Part shown: positions 18,251 to 27,102 of the stretch, in pieces
Layout: every line of letters begins with the position of its first letter
How positions within the stretch are numbered: position 1 is the stretch's first letter
Source of the DNA: Abditibacteriaceae bacterium
GTDB taxonomy: Bacteria > Armatimonadota > Abditibacteriia > Abditibacteriales > Abditibacteriaceae
Direction of reading: 5' to 3'
NCBI GenBank assembly: GCA_019239895.1
Contig: JAFAZH010000004.1
Location: 62,001-126,000 of the forward strand
Length of the DNA: 64,000 nt
Position numbers and translations under genes: made by a program
The notes under the pieces: generated by a model
Told to the model about the DNA's origin: nothing
What the model saw: the letters and a program-made list of their open reading frames with translations, nothing else
Databases searched by the model: none

Positions 18251-19903
18251 CTAACCCTGCACGGCTCCTTCGACACCACCCGTTAGTTCTTCCATGCTGA
18301 TATGCACAGGACGATAGCCACCCCGCGATTTAAAGTAGATAAACAGGCAGATATAGCTCAACAGCATGATGGTCGGGAAGATAGACATGGTAGCCAGGGC
18401 ATGTTGCTTGGCCGTTTTATCCAGTGCTTGCACTTTATCCGAGGTGGATTTATCCCTTTTAGCCAAATCTGCTACTTTAGCTTCGTCCACTGCCGAGTAA
18501 CTGCCGAGAACATAGCTGTTCTCGTGCGAAATTGTCTGATAGACATTGGGCAAGTTAGCTTCAATCGCATTACGCGAGGAGATTTCCTGCATATGGCCGA
18601 TCATGGGGCCGCCGATAATACCTACCGTCAGCATACCGATGGCCGCGATGCCGTTTAAGGTGAGGGCACCACCACGCGGAAATTGCTCGGACACCATGCC
18701 TAACATTGTGGGCCAGAAGAAGGACTTACCCAATCCGTAGAGAGTCGCCGCCGCAAAAATAAAGACCAGGCCATGTGCTACAGACAGCAAATTTAAACCA
18801 ACGATAGCCAGTGCGGAGCAAGCCGCCAGGAGGCCAACCGGGGTTAAACGTGATTCCAGAGGCCCGGCTGAGAAGAAGCGCAGCACCATCATAATCGCCG
18901 AAGTGTAAATTAAGACCCAGGCCGGGTTGAAGCCAGCGGTCTTCATGGGTTCTTCCATGATACCCGTGATGGCACCATCTGTACCTAATTCGGTCGTAGC
19001 CAGCGGCATCATAATCAAGCACAGCACAATCATCAGGGGACGCCCCAGCGAACGGCTATAGGCACCATAACCCGCAACCGACGCCAGCAACAGCACATAG
19101 GTAATAATGGGACTCCAACCCAGGGCTTCTTGCAGTTGGCGAAAGACCAGAAAGCCCGCAATGAATGCGCCGATGACGCCGAACTCTTGCAGCATTTCCC
19201 TATACGTGGTGCCAGAGGCCACCCGCTCTTGCACCGGGAACTTCGCCGTGGCGAGCATGACCAGATAGACTACCGCAGCCCCGGTCAATAGATAAACCAC
19301 AATGCGCCAGTCATTTTTCACCGCATCGCTCAGGGCTACCGTGATGATACCACCGACCACCAGACCAGCGGGCCACCCCGCGTGCAGGCGGTTGAGCCAC
19401 TTGATCTTCTCACGGCTAAAGATTGTCGCTACGACCGGGTTAGCAAATGCTTCCACCGTGCCGTTGCCTAAGCCTAAGATCACCGATCCGGTATAGAGGT
19501 AGCCATAAGCGTGTTTCTGCGCTTCGATCAAAGCTGCCCCGGCCAGTCCACCAGAATGAATCATGCTATAAGCCATTAACGCGAGAGCCGCATAGACGAG
19601 GTAGCAAACAAAGCTAAAAAACATGGCGGCGCGATAACCGATCTGGTCAATCACGAAACTGAACAGCATAATACTGATAGCGAAAGGCCAGATGCCCGCA
19701 CCGAATAATTCCGCAGCTTTCACTTTGTCCAGGTTAAAGTCTGTAACCCAGACCGTATTAACCAGAATAGCCCGCGTGATAAAGGCCGTTGAGGTGCAAA
19801 GGATCGCCACGAAGCACCCCCAGAACAGCATGACATCTTTACTGTCGGGTGCGGCTATGGCGGCGCCTGCTGGCACATCCATCCGTCCGGTTTGTGTAGC
19901 CAA
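18251..19903 (-). CDS. MFS-type transporter, probable sugar permease
   Basis: 550 aa with about 12 hydrophobic segments; MFS hallmarks include the A-like loop between TM2 and TM3 (SFVIDQIGYR) and GLGNGTVEAFANPVVATIF. A soluble stretch of about 70 residues (roughly 440-510, rich in charged and Ser residues) separates the last segments. The start is TTG at 19903, supported by AAGGGAGG about 7 nt upstream. Neighbours that process carbohydrates suggest a sugar or sugar-acid substrate, but the substrate cannot be read from sequence. It lies behind a near-consensus promoter. Confidence 0.82.
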   Translation of the reverse strand: MATQTGRMDVPAGAAIAAPDSKDVMLFWGCFVAILCTSTAFITRAILVNTVWVTDFNLDKVKAAELFGAGIWPFAISIMLFSFVIDQIGYRAAMFFSFVCYLVYAALALMAYSMIHSGGLAGAALIEAQKHAYGYLYTGSVILGLGNGTVEAFANPVVATIFSREKIKWLNRLHAGWPAGLVVGGIITVALSDAVKNDWRIVVYLLTGAAVVYLVMLATAKFPVQERVASGTTYREMLQEFGVIGAFIAGFLVFRQLQEALGWSPIITYVLLLASVAGYGAYSRSLGRPLMIVLCLIMMPLATTELGTDGAITGIMEEPMKTAGFNPAWVLIYTSAIMMVLRFFSAGPLESRLTPVGLLAACSALAIVGLNLLSVAHGLVFIFAAATLYGLGKSFFWPTMLGMVSEQFPRGGALTLNGIAAIGMLTVGIIGGPMIGHMQEISSRNAIEANLPNVYQTISHENSYVLGSYSAVDEAKVADLAKRDKSTSDKVQALDKTAKQHALATMSIFPTIMLLSYICLFIYFKSRGGYRPVHISMEELTGGVEGAVQG

Positions 19904-20046
19904 ATGAATTCCTCCCTTAATAACGTCCGCCTCAGTCCAGACTCAAGTGATAAATCTGCTCCGACTGACATCCCAGCCCTGGTTAGGCACTGTACGGAAT
20001 GGTTGATTGATAATGCAAAACTCTCGATTTGGGGACGCTGACTGCT

Positions 20047-20075
20047 ATTCTAATCGGAGTCTGGCTGAGTGTCAA
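20047..20075 (-). promoter_or_regulatory. Sigma-70-type promoter for the MFS transporter gene
   Basis: On the minus strand TTGACA (20075-20070) and TAGAAT (20052-20047) are separated by 17 nt. The predicted start near 20040 leaves a leader of about 137 nt before the TTG start codon. Confidence 0.75.
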
Positions 20076-20120
20076 TTGGTTTTGACAGCCACCACGCAAA
20101 ATGTTCTACTATCTTTCCAC

Positions 20121-20930
20121 TTAAAAGAAAAATTGGCTCCAGGCCGTCCACCAGTCATCGCCCCGCGAGATTAAAGAGCGTGTCCCAATTACTTCGACGC
20201 CATGCTTACGCGCAAAGGGCACCATCGTATCGGGAGTCGTGAACTCCACCTCAATCTCCGCCGGATGCCCCGGATTATAAGGAGTGACCGCTTTCAAATC
20301 TTTGAGGGCTTGCTTCGCCCCTTCTTCAATCATTTGCCGCGCCCGCACCGGGGGAATCTGGCGCGCACTATAGCGGCCTAAACCCTTTTTCACGGCCACT
20401 GTGGTCAATCCCGCTCCCAACAACTCTTGCGCTTCGCGGCACACTGCCTCATCGCCCGTCACCAGCAACACCGGGCAGTTCCACTGGCCGCACAGGGCGG
20501 CATTGATACCAGTCTCACCAACCAGCCTGCCATTGAAGCGCAAGTTCGTCCAGGACTGGCTGGAAACGGTATGGCACAGCACCCCATCGGGCGTCCCCGC
20601 CATTGCGTGCATCCCGACAAAGAGCGCAGCGTCACAACCTTCTTCCAGGAAAGTGGTATATTCCGTCCATTGCTTCTGCACTACCCATTCGCAGTCCGCG
20701 TCGAGCATTTCCGGGATCAGCGAGTTAAAGCTCCAATCGTCCCCGGCTCCATGACAGTCCATCACCACAATCTCGGTCGCACCCCCGGCTCGCGCCCCCC
20801 GTATCGCCGCGTTCATTTCTTCGGTATAAAGACGGCGACCCTCTTCGTATAATTGCTCGCCACCGTTGACTTGCTTCCACCGCACAATACCTGAAACGCC
20901 TTCCATGTCACTGATGATGAATACCCGCAT
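20121..20930 (-). CDS. M55-family D-aminopeptidase (DppA-like)
   Basis: Matches peptidase family M55: N-terminal MRVFIISDMEGVSGI with the metal-binding Asp and Glu, VMDCHGAGDDW, LFVGMHAMAG, and VSSQSWTNLRFNGRLVGETGINAALCG. M55 enzymes are zinc D-aminopeptidases that trim D-amino-acid peptides, for example from peptidoglycan. The start at 20930 gives the canonical N-terminus and has GGCGAG upstream; a start at 20960 would add 10 residues. No signal peptide, so cytoplasmic. Transcribed toward the MFS gene with a 217-bp gap. Confidence 0.9.
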   Translation of the reverse strand: MRVFIISDMEGVSGIVRWKQVNGGEQLYEEGRRLYTEEMNAAIRGARAGGATEIVVMDCHGAGDDWSFNSLIPEMLDADCEWVVQKQWTEYTTFLEEGCDAALFVGMHAMAGTPDGVLCHTVSSQSWTNLRFNGRLVGETGINAALCGQWNCPVLLVTGDEAVCREAQELLGAGLTTVAVKKGLGRYSARQIPPVRARQMIEEGAKQALKDLKAVTPYNPGHPAEIEVEFTTPDTMVPFARKHGVEVIGTRSLISRGDDWWTAWSQFFF

Positions 20931-21026
20931 AGTTTCTCGCCTTTCCCTGGTTTTGGGCATGAGTTTAACCTAACCCCCCGCCCCCCTTCCCGGTTCGGGA
21001 AAGTTCAGCGTAAAGCAGTGGCAGTA

Positions 21027-21172
21027 GCCCGCACCCCCGGCCCCTCTACCAATACTGGTAGAGGAGAGGTCACACCACTACGCTTCTCACTTTGGCGCTT
21101 TCTACTTTCAAGGGCCAGTCCTCCTTTGTGCTCCCCTCTCCCAAGGTTGGGAGAGGGGCCGGGGGTGCGGGC
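21027..21172. repeat. GC-rich inverted repeat B1
   Basis: Arms 21027-21049 and 21150-21172 are complementary at 22 of 23 positions (GCCCGCACCCCCGGCCCC...). Each arm continues into its own small palindrome (CTCTACCAATACTGGTAGAG and CTCTCCCAAGGTTGGGAGAG), giving a cruciform-like layout. Related to B2 and B3. Confidence 0.85.
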
Positions 21173-21229
21173 CATTACAGAGTCATCCTTTGTTCCCCTC
21201 TCCGAAATGGTGAGAGGGCGGGGAAAGGA

Positions 21230-21265
21230 AAAAGAGACCTGCTCAGTTTTGAGCAGGTCTCTTTT
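21230..21265. terminator. Bidirectional rho-independent terminator
   Basis: A-rich lead, GAGACCTGCTCA, a TTTT-containing loop, TGAGCAGGTCTC and a T run form a near-perfect stem of about 16 bp. It ends the minus-strand YceI-like gene and could also act on the plus strand. Confidence 0.8.
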
Positions 21266-21289
21266 AGCAATGTTCTTATTTCAGAACAA

Positions 21290-21931
21290 TTACTTCTTGG
21301 CAACGATGTTAAAGGATAATGTTACGGGATTATCCACTTTAACCGCGCCCATCATCAGGGACAATAACGTGATGCCATAGGTAGTTTGATTAATGGTTAT
21401 CTTGCCAGAAGCATGAAGTGTATTGCCACTGACCGTAGCCCGCACTGGCACTGCAATCGGCTTGGTGACACCATGCAGCGTCAGATTACCTTTCACCACG
21501 CCATTAAAGCTGCCCTTCACCGGTGAACTGGGGGAGAAGCCAGTGCTCTTGAAGACAATATTAGGATACTTGCCAGCTTCTACGATTTGCGCTTTGGTCA
21601 CTTTGGTGATTTGATTGCGCTCCACTGATGGGCCATCGTTAGATTGCAGCGAACCGGCGGGAACCGTAAGCTGCACCGTAGTCGGCTGCATCGTCTTAGT
21701 GAAGCCAACGACACCATTGACCGAATTCGTGACCATCGTGCGGGTGTGGGAGGCAATGCCACTCACATGCGATGAAATATCGAATTTGCTCTGGCCAGGC
21801 ACAATTTTATAACTAATGGCCGTAGGCGCGGCCTGCGCCAGTTTAGCCGCTTCAGGCGCAACTAAACCGCACCCGATAATCAGGGCCGTTCCTACAAACT
21901 GTCCTCTCCAACTCCGCTTACATTTTGTCAT
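21290..21931 (-). CDS. Exported YceI-family protein
   Basis: 213 aa. A signal peptide ends near AAPTA (about residue 36). The rest matches the YceI lipocalin-like barrel: YKIVPGQSKFDISSHV at the start, NDGPSVERNQITKVTKAQIVEAGKYPNIVFKS, GNLTLHGVTKPIAVPV and YGITLLSLMMGAVKVDNPVTLSFNIVA at the end. YceI proteins bind isoprenoid or other lipids in the periplasm; the ligand is unknown here. GGAGG lies about 12 nt before the ATG. Confidence 0.9.
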   Translation of the reverse strand: MTKCKRSWRGQFVGTALIIGCGLVAPEAAKLAQAAPTAISYKIVPGQSKFDISSHVSGIASHTRTMVTNSVNGVVGFTKTMQPTTVQLTVPAGSLQSNDGPSVERNQITKVTKAQIVEAGKYPNIVFKSTGFSPSSPVKGSFNGVVKGNLTLHGVTKPIAVPVRATVSGNTLHASGKITINQTTYGITLLSLMMGAVKVDNPVTLSFNIVAKK

Positions 21932-22017
21932 TTAAATTCAAAGCCTCCAATTTCTATAGCTGGCACCGAAAACTATAATCAACTATAACCGATGCCAATG
22001 CTCATCTGCATCTTAGC

Positions 22018-22051
22018 CGAGAAGATTGCGGGGCACCTGCCCGCAATCTTC
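22018..22051. terminator. Hairpin downstream of the first Gfo/Idh/MocA gene
   Basis: GAAGATTGCGGG (22021-22032) pairs with CCCGCAATCTTC (22040-22051), a perfect 12-bp stem with a 7-nt loop. No clear U-run on the minus strand, so terminator function is probable rather than certain. Confidence 0.5.
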
Positions 22052-22129
22052 CTAATGTATTAGCTCAGACGGAACTTCTTCCACTCTGTTCAGTTTTGCT
22101 GCTTTGCCAGGGGAACTCACATCTAAAAC

Positions 22130-23671
22130 TTACACCGTGAATTCGCTGGCATCGAAGACATAACGCTGTTGGGTAGCCAGCGCCTGATTAGCCCGCAATA
22201 CAGTCACAGCAGTCTTATAAGCATCATCGGGCGGACAAGTCAGCTTGACCTTGCCACGAATGGCACCAAAGAAGTTCTCTAAGTGCAGCAAATGCGGTGG
22301 CTTCTCGGTTTCAGCAGCTTCTAATTTCTTGCCAGTCGGCCCACCTTTGCCATGTGCGCCGAGGGTCTCGCCAACTTTTAACAAAATGGCAATCTGGCCC
22401 ATTGACTGAATGGCCTTGGCATCGTTGACCCACTTCTTTTCTTGCTTGGTTGGCTCCGGGTAAATCAGACCACGGGTGACATCTTCGGAGATTTCGAGGG
22501 TGCCATTCATGCCATTGAAGACCTCATAATAGCCACCATAACTGGTCGAGTTGAGCACCTGATAATAGGCATGAACGGGGCCTTGGGGCGTATTATATTC
22601 GTACATGGTCATGATGTTGTCATACCACTCACGATTGGCCCAGTCGCCCTCTTTGGGATAGTCCGAACCACCAGTCGCCATGACAGCAGTCGGGGTGGTG
22701 CCCAGAATCCAGTTAAAAATATCTATCTGGTGCGAACCTAAGTCGGCAACAGGGCCACCAGCAAACTTCTTGTACCAACGCCAGTTGCGCAGGCGATCCA
22801 TTGTGTCATAGCCGTATTTGTCAAGCTCTGATTGCTTTAATTCGGTGCCCTTAGCCCAGCCCAGCAAAAGGGCCGAAGCGCGGTTCCACTGGCCATAACA
22901 ATGCGTGATGCGGCCCAGGGTATGGTCACGGTTAATCAGGTTGTTGCCATGCCAGTAGCGCGGGTTGCTGCGACGCTGGTGGCCGATCTGGAGCAGCTTG
23001 CCCGTCTCGCGTTGCGCCAAAACCATTGACTTGGCCTTTTCGAGATCGTTGGACATCTCCTTCTCGCAATACACATGCTTGCCCGCTCTTAAACAGGCAA
23101 TGGTATGCTCGGCATGCATCCAGTCCGGCGTAGCGATAACGACTGCATCCAGGTCTTTTTCCTTCTCCAGCATCTCCCGGTAATCGGCATAGACGTTGAC
23201 GGGCTGACCGAAACTCCTCAAGATGCCCGATGCATATTGCTGGCTATAAGGCCAGATGTCGCAGATAGCGGTGAAACGCACGCCCGGAACGCGCAAGCAG
23301 TTGACCAAGAGGTTACGGCCTTGGTTGCCCGGCCCAATCATGGCGATTTTAATATCATCCGGTTTGGGAGCTTTGGCCGTAGGGGGCTTGGGCTTGACCG
23401 GGTTCGGGGGCTTGACATGCGGGGCCGCTTTCATCGTCTGGCCCTGTCCACTCTTAGCCACCTGCGCCTTGAGTTGCTTGGCCGTGGGCAGCTTTTTAGT
23501 GGTATCTGCCGCTTCGCTAATGCCCGGTGCCAGCACTAAGCCAGCTCCCACCGTGGCGACCGACTTGAGGAAGGTACGGCGGGCCGGTGAGCTTTCACCA
23601 TTATCAGGGTTTACGTCTTCGTGATGCTCTGGCGCTAAAGGCTGTTCATCACGTTCTTCGATGTGATCCAT
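22130..23671 (-). CDS. Exported Gfo/Idh/MocA-family oxidoreductase (TAT signal)
   Basis: 513 aa. After an acidic N-terminus comes a twin-arginine-like signal (ARRTFLKSVATVGAGLVLAP, about 30-50). A Pro/Lys-rich linker (about 75-103) leads into a Rossmann domain (IKIAMIGPGNQGRNLL) and the family C-terminal half. The usual catalytic EKP motif is EKE here (YCEKEMS), an unusual change after the Lys. These enzymes oxidise or reduce sugars and sugar alcohols with NAD(P). Folding with cofactor before TAT export is a likely scenario. Good AGAGGAGA ribosome-binding site. A GC-rich repeat (B2) separates it from the upstream gene. Confidence 0.85.
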   Translation of the reverse strand: MDHIEERDEQPLAPEHHEDVNPDNGESSPARRTFLKSVATVGAGLVLAPGISEAADTTKKLPTAKQLKAQVAKSGQGQTMKAAPHVKPPNPVKPKPPTAKAPKPDDIKIAMIGPGNQGRNLLVNCLRVPGVRFTAICDIWPYSQQYASGILRSFGQPVNVYADYREMLEKEKDLDAVVIATPDWMHAEHTIACLRAGKHVYCEKEMSNDLEKAKSMVLAQRETGKLLQIGHQRRSNPRYWHGNNLINRDHTLGRITHCYGQWNRASALLLGWAKGTELKQSELDKYGYDTMDRLRNWRWYKKFAGGPVADLGSHQIDIFNWILGTTPTAVMATGGSDYPKEGDWANREWYDNIMTMYEYNTPQGPVHAYYQVLNSTSYGGYYEVFNGMNGTLEISEDVTRGLIYPEPTKQEKKWVNDAKAIQSMGQIAILLKVGETLGAHGKGGPTGKKLEAAETEKPPHLLHLENFFGAIRGKVKLTCPPDDAYKTAVTVLRANQALATQQRYVFDASEFTV

Positions 23672-23762
23672 CTTCTCTCCTCTTATCTTAATGACTCTCT
23701 ATTTTTACAGAAAATTATCGCTGAGTGTAACATACGACCTAATCCCCGTCCCGACGGGGAAG

Positions 23763-23913
23763 CGGCCCTCACCCCCGGCCCCTCTCCCAATACTGGTAGA
23801 GGGGAGCACAAACTCAAAGTGGCTCGTGAGACTTTCACTTTTGCACTATCCATAACAGAGGCGTGTGATCTCCCCTCTCCCAGTACTGGGAGAGGGGCCG
23901 GGGGTGAGGGCCG
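23763..23913. repeat. GC-rich inverted repeat B2
   Basis: 43-nt arms (23763-23805 and 23871-23913) match at 41 of 43 positions. They carry CCCTCACCCCCGGCCCCTC followed by a CTCCCA(A/G)TACTGG palindrome. The 65-nt interior is not repetitive. It ends 10 nt before the stop codon of the ThuA-DUF1080 gene. The same sequence type is common between genes in many bacterial phyla. Confidence 0.9.
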
Positions 23914-23923
23914 GGAGTGGTCT

Positions 23924-25990
23924 TTAGCGGCCCCCTGTGCCACGGGCTGCCCGTTGCTCTAACCTTGCGGTGCGAACCATATTGTCCAAGTTCTGCTCGG
24001 CAGCTTGGCCAGCGCCATCATTTAATTCCACCGCCCAGATGTTGCGGAAGCGTACTGGGTGGTGATGAAACTGAAGCTTAAGCGGGCCACGAGCGGCATG
24101 TTCGGCTGGGCCAATGCCCGTACCACGCGGGATTTCTTTATCGTCCTGCACCTTCACCCCATCCAGATAAACGGTGACACGCGGCAATTTTTCGACTTTG
24201 CCATCCGGCCCCATACGCGGCGCATGGAAAACGATGTCATAGGTCTGCCACTGTAAAGGCGGCAGTTCCGGGTTGGACGAAGGAGGGGTAATATTATAGA
24301 TAGAACCGACATCGCCTGCTCCTGGCTTAAGACCAAACGAATCCAGGATTTGAATTTCGTAACGCTCAACGAAACCAAGTCCGCTATTGGCGCGGCCCTG
24401 GCCACGCTCGGTCGGCTCATACGGCAAGCGGAACTCGCAGTGCAGTTGCATATCGCCAAAGTCGCGCACGGAAGAAGTATCGCCGCCTTCGGAGGACACA
24501 CTGCCATCGGCGTAAGCGGGCCAATTCTTGTTTTTCCACTCATTCATAGAAGGTGCCTGACCGGGCACATAAGGCAACAGCACGATGGCATTGGCCGGAG
24601 GACGAATACCTTCCGTGGGCGAGTGGCGTACAATCTTTTGCAGCGTAATCTGACCGCCGCCATTGCCCTTGCCAGTCAGCGTCAGCTTATGATCGCCTAA
24701 TGAACCAGTCCAATCGAGGCCACCCGCGTTGCCAGTAAAAGGAACGGTGTTATCCTGCTGCTTGCCAGTGATTTCAACACGATTCGGCTTATTGACATCA
24801 GCGGTTGGCATAAACAGCACGACGCGATAGCTGCCGTTACCTTCTCCAACGACATCCGCCGTCATATTATTGGCTGAACCATCATTCGGTGTAAAAGTGC
24901 CTGCATACTCGGCCATGAAGTTATCCACTGGATCAGCCGGAGGCTGAGCGGCACCTTGCGCGTTGGATGGGCCACTAGTGGGGGCTGTTGCAGTGCTGGC
25001 AGTCACAACCGGAGCCGGTTGCGCTACCGGAGCCGGTTGTGGCAACGGGGTTGTATCAGCTTTCAAGTCGCCTAAGGCGAATTGAATGCCATTAAGATAA
25101 TACTTGAGAATCTGTGGATTCCAGTAAATCTCCTCACGATGTCCCAGCGAGCAATAATAAACGCGCCCCCGGCCATAACTTTTAATCCATGACACTGCAT
25201 AGTCATTGTCGGGGCGAGCCATGCCCTCTTTATGCGGCGTTCGGGCTAAATTGAGCGCCAGCAGCACACGCTGCTTGGTACGGTCATAGGGCGGGGTGCG
25301 GAACTGGTAGATTTCATCGGCAATATCGAAATGACCATCCGGTGCATTCGCCACCAGGTCACGGGTGAGCGGGCTATTTTTATCTTCAATCGTAATACCA
25401 ACCTGCTCATTCCAGGGATGACCATTAAAAACGCCGCCAATTAATTCAGCGCCTTGAGGCACATCCTTATAGCAATCACTGGCGGCGTGAATGCCTACGA
25501 TACCTTTGCCACTGGCGACAAAATTCAGCAGATTCTGTGTTAATCTATCCGCTCTTTTCAAAGTCATATCAGCAAAAACAGGATACTTTGCTGCCACTTT
25601 ATCCGCATCTTTGGGGACAAAAAGTTCGTCCTTGAGAGCCTTGTTACCAACCGTACTGACAAAGCAAATTGCGTCGAACTGGTTCAGATTATTCGGCTCA
25701 AACATCGAGATGTCATCGCTGACAGTCGTTGTATAAGCCCCGGTCTTCTGGCCCATAAGCTCAATAGCCTTAGCTCCCAGTGGAATAGAGCTATGTACAA
25801 AAGAATGAGCCAAGGTAAATACCAGGATTTTATGTGGCCTCACCGGTGCCACCTGTGCCTTGTCGGGCAAGGCTGCCGTGACTTTCTGTACCATCTCGTC
25901 CCAGGTGGGAGCCGCTAAAACTTGGCGTCCTGTCACCAGTAACAGCGATAGTGCGCTCACTATCGCTGCACTCACTTTCTTACTTCGCAT
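23924..25990 (-). CDS. Exported ThuA-DUF1080 fusion protein
   Basis: 688 aa with a signal peptide (ends GRQVLAAPT, about 27). Residues about 50-310 are a ThuA domain (KILVFTLAHSFVHSS; GKGIVGIHAASDCYKDVP; YYCSLGHREEIYWNPQILKYYLNGI). A Pro/Ala/Val/Gln linker (about 315-360) leads to a beta region and a C-terminal DUF1080 domain (about 470-680; RDFGDMQLHCEFRLPY, GQGRANSGLGFVERYEIQILDSFG, WQTYDIVFHAPR). DUF1080 proteins act on 3-keto-glucosides in characterised cases. The fusion supports a joint role of both domains in 3-keto-sugar processing. AGAGAGGA ribosome-binding site. Confidence 0.88.
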   Translation of the reverse strand: MRSKKVSAAIVSALSLLLVTGRQVLAAPTWDEMVQKVTAALPDKAQVAPVRPHKILVFTLAHSFVHSSIPLGAKAIELMGQKTGAYTTTVSDDISMFEPNNLNQFDAICFVSTVGNKALKDELFVPKDADKVAAKYPVFADMTLKRADRLTQNLLNFVASGKGIVGIHAASDCYKDVPQGAELIGGVFNGHPWNEQVGITIEDKNSPLTRDLVANAPDGHFDIADEIYQFRTPPYDRTKQRVLLALNLARTPHKEGMARPDNDYAVSWIKSYGRGRVYYCSLGHREEIYWNPQILKYYLNGIQFALGDLKADTTPLPQPAPVAQPAPVVTASTATAPTSGPSNAQGAAQPPADPVDNFMAEYAGTFTPNDGSANNMTADVVGEGNGSYRVVLFMPTADVNKPNRVEITGKQQDNTVPFTGNAGGLDWTGSLGDHKLTLTGKGNGGGQITLQKIVRHSPTEGIRPPANAIVLLPYVPGQAPSMNEWKNKNWPAYADGSVSSEGGDTSSVRDFGDMQLHCEFRLPYEPTERGQGRANSGLGFVERYEIQILDSFGLKPGAGDVGSIYNITPPSSNPELPPLQWQTYDIVFHAPRMGPDGKVEKLPRVTVYLDGVKVQDDKEIPRGTGIGPAEHAARGPLKLQFHHHPVRFRNIWAVELNDGAGQAAEQNLDNMVRTARLEQRAARGTGGR

Positions 25991-26063
25991 TAATATCCTC
26001 TCTTAAAAACCTACTATGGAATTGTACGACATCTAAGACAAATGTAACTGGCCCTACAGCGCC

Positions 26064-27047
26064 CTATGGAGTGGATTCTAGACGCGCCAGTTCGCCAAAA
26101 GACATTATGCTGGGTTGTGCTGGATCGCCTACCAGCAAAAGCCCAACCACGCTTTCATGATGCTGACAGTATTGTTCCACTTCCTCCGGTGCCATGACCA
26201 TAAAAGCCGTGGAGAGCGCATCGGAATAGGCGGCTGAATCCGCAATGGCCCAGGTGGACAGCTTGCCCTGCGCCGCTTCGCCCGTGCGCGGATCAACAAT
26301 GTGCTGACCATGCGTTACCATCCCGGAGCCACTCATGGCCCGGTTGTGCAGATACATTTGACCCAACATTTGGTCGCCATCGCGCGGGTCACGCAGGGCC
26401 ACTATCCAGGCATGTTCCGCATCGGGTGTGCCGAGCGCCAGTACGGTGCTTTGTCCACTATGGATTAACGCATCCTGTATTTGCCAATCACGCATAATCG
26501 CGGCAATGCAATCCAGTGCATATCCCTTGCCGACAGCACCCAGGTCGAGACTGACTCCTTCCTTATTGCCATCGGCACGCCAACCGACGGAGTATTCTTC
26601 AGGATCAATCTCTAAGAGTTCCATACCAAGACACGGCTTAGCTGCCAGCGCGGACGCACCAGACAATTGAATCCGCCCCTCCTCATCGCGCCGCTGGTCC
26701 AGCCAAGCTCCTACTGTAATATCAAACGCGCCATTCGTCTGCTCATGCACCTCGGCTGCTAACTGCAAGCATTCGAGAGTCGCCAGCCCGACGCGCATAG
26801 ATTCGCCAGGCTGTAAAGCATTGATGCGGAAAATATCGCTGGAAGGAATAAAGCGGCTTAACTCGCGCTCTAGGCGGTCTACTTCTTCAAAGGCGGTTTG
26901 GGCAACCTGCTGGGCATATTCGACGGCTTCACCAACAATGAATAGCTCCCACATGCAGGCCATCGCCTGGTGAGAAAAGTGGTGCAACGGACGACAGCAA
27001 GACTGCTGCGCCTCTGCAACCGAAAGGGCATTGGGGGGGGACACCAT
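26064..27047 (-). CDS. apbE: FAD:protein FMN transferase (ApbE family)
   Basis: 327 aa. ApbE features: HHFSHQAMACMWELFI at the N-terminus, FDITVGAWLD, SLDLGAVGKGYALDCI (FAD-binding GAxGKG), HIVDPRTGEAAQG, and SDALSTAFMVM near the C-terminus, where the metal-binding Asp lies. The enzyme attaches FMN to Thr of flavoproteins such as Rnf/Nqr subunits. No lipoprotein or Sec signal is seen, so a cytoplasmic or poorly exported form is likely. No target flavoprotein is nearby. The start at 27047 follows a G-rich tract and lacks a typical ribosome-binding site. Confidence 0.85.
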   Translation of the reverse strand: MVSPPNALSVAEAQQSCCRPLHHFSHQAMACMWELFIVGEAVEYAQQVAQTAFEEVDRLERELSRFIPSSDIFRINALQPGESMRVGLATLECLQLAAEVHEQTNGAFDITVGAWLDQRRDEEGRIQLSGASALAAKPCLGMELLEIDPEEYSVGWRADGNKEGVSLDLGAVGKGYALDCIAAIMRDWQIQDALIHSGQSTVLALGTPDAEHAWIVALRDPRDGDQMLGQMYLHNRAMSGSGMVTHGQHIVDPRTGEAAQGKLSTWAIADSAAYSDALSTAFMVMAPEEVEQYCQHHESVVGLLLVGDPAQPSIMSFGELARLESTP

Positions 27048-27102
27048 GAAATTACGCTAAGTCTAATCTATTTAGAGCCGACTCTACACTGCGAGTTGCA
27101 GA

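Larger units (their letters stand above)
20931..21289. other. 359-bp gene-free stretch filled by repeats and a terminator
   Basis: It contains a short GGGGAAG-type palindrome (about 20976-21001), the GC-rich element B1 (21027-21172), a further partial copy (21191-21226) and a bidirectional terminator (21230-21265). Nothing coding is supported; open frames here translate repeat sequence. Confidence 0.75.

Noticed and set aside
23683-23943. Small ORF with a PSPPAPLPVLGEG-type product
   Set aside because: It is a translation of the B2 inverted repeat, a common source of spurious proteins.
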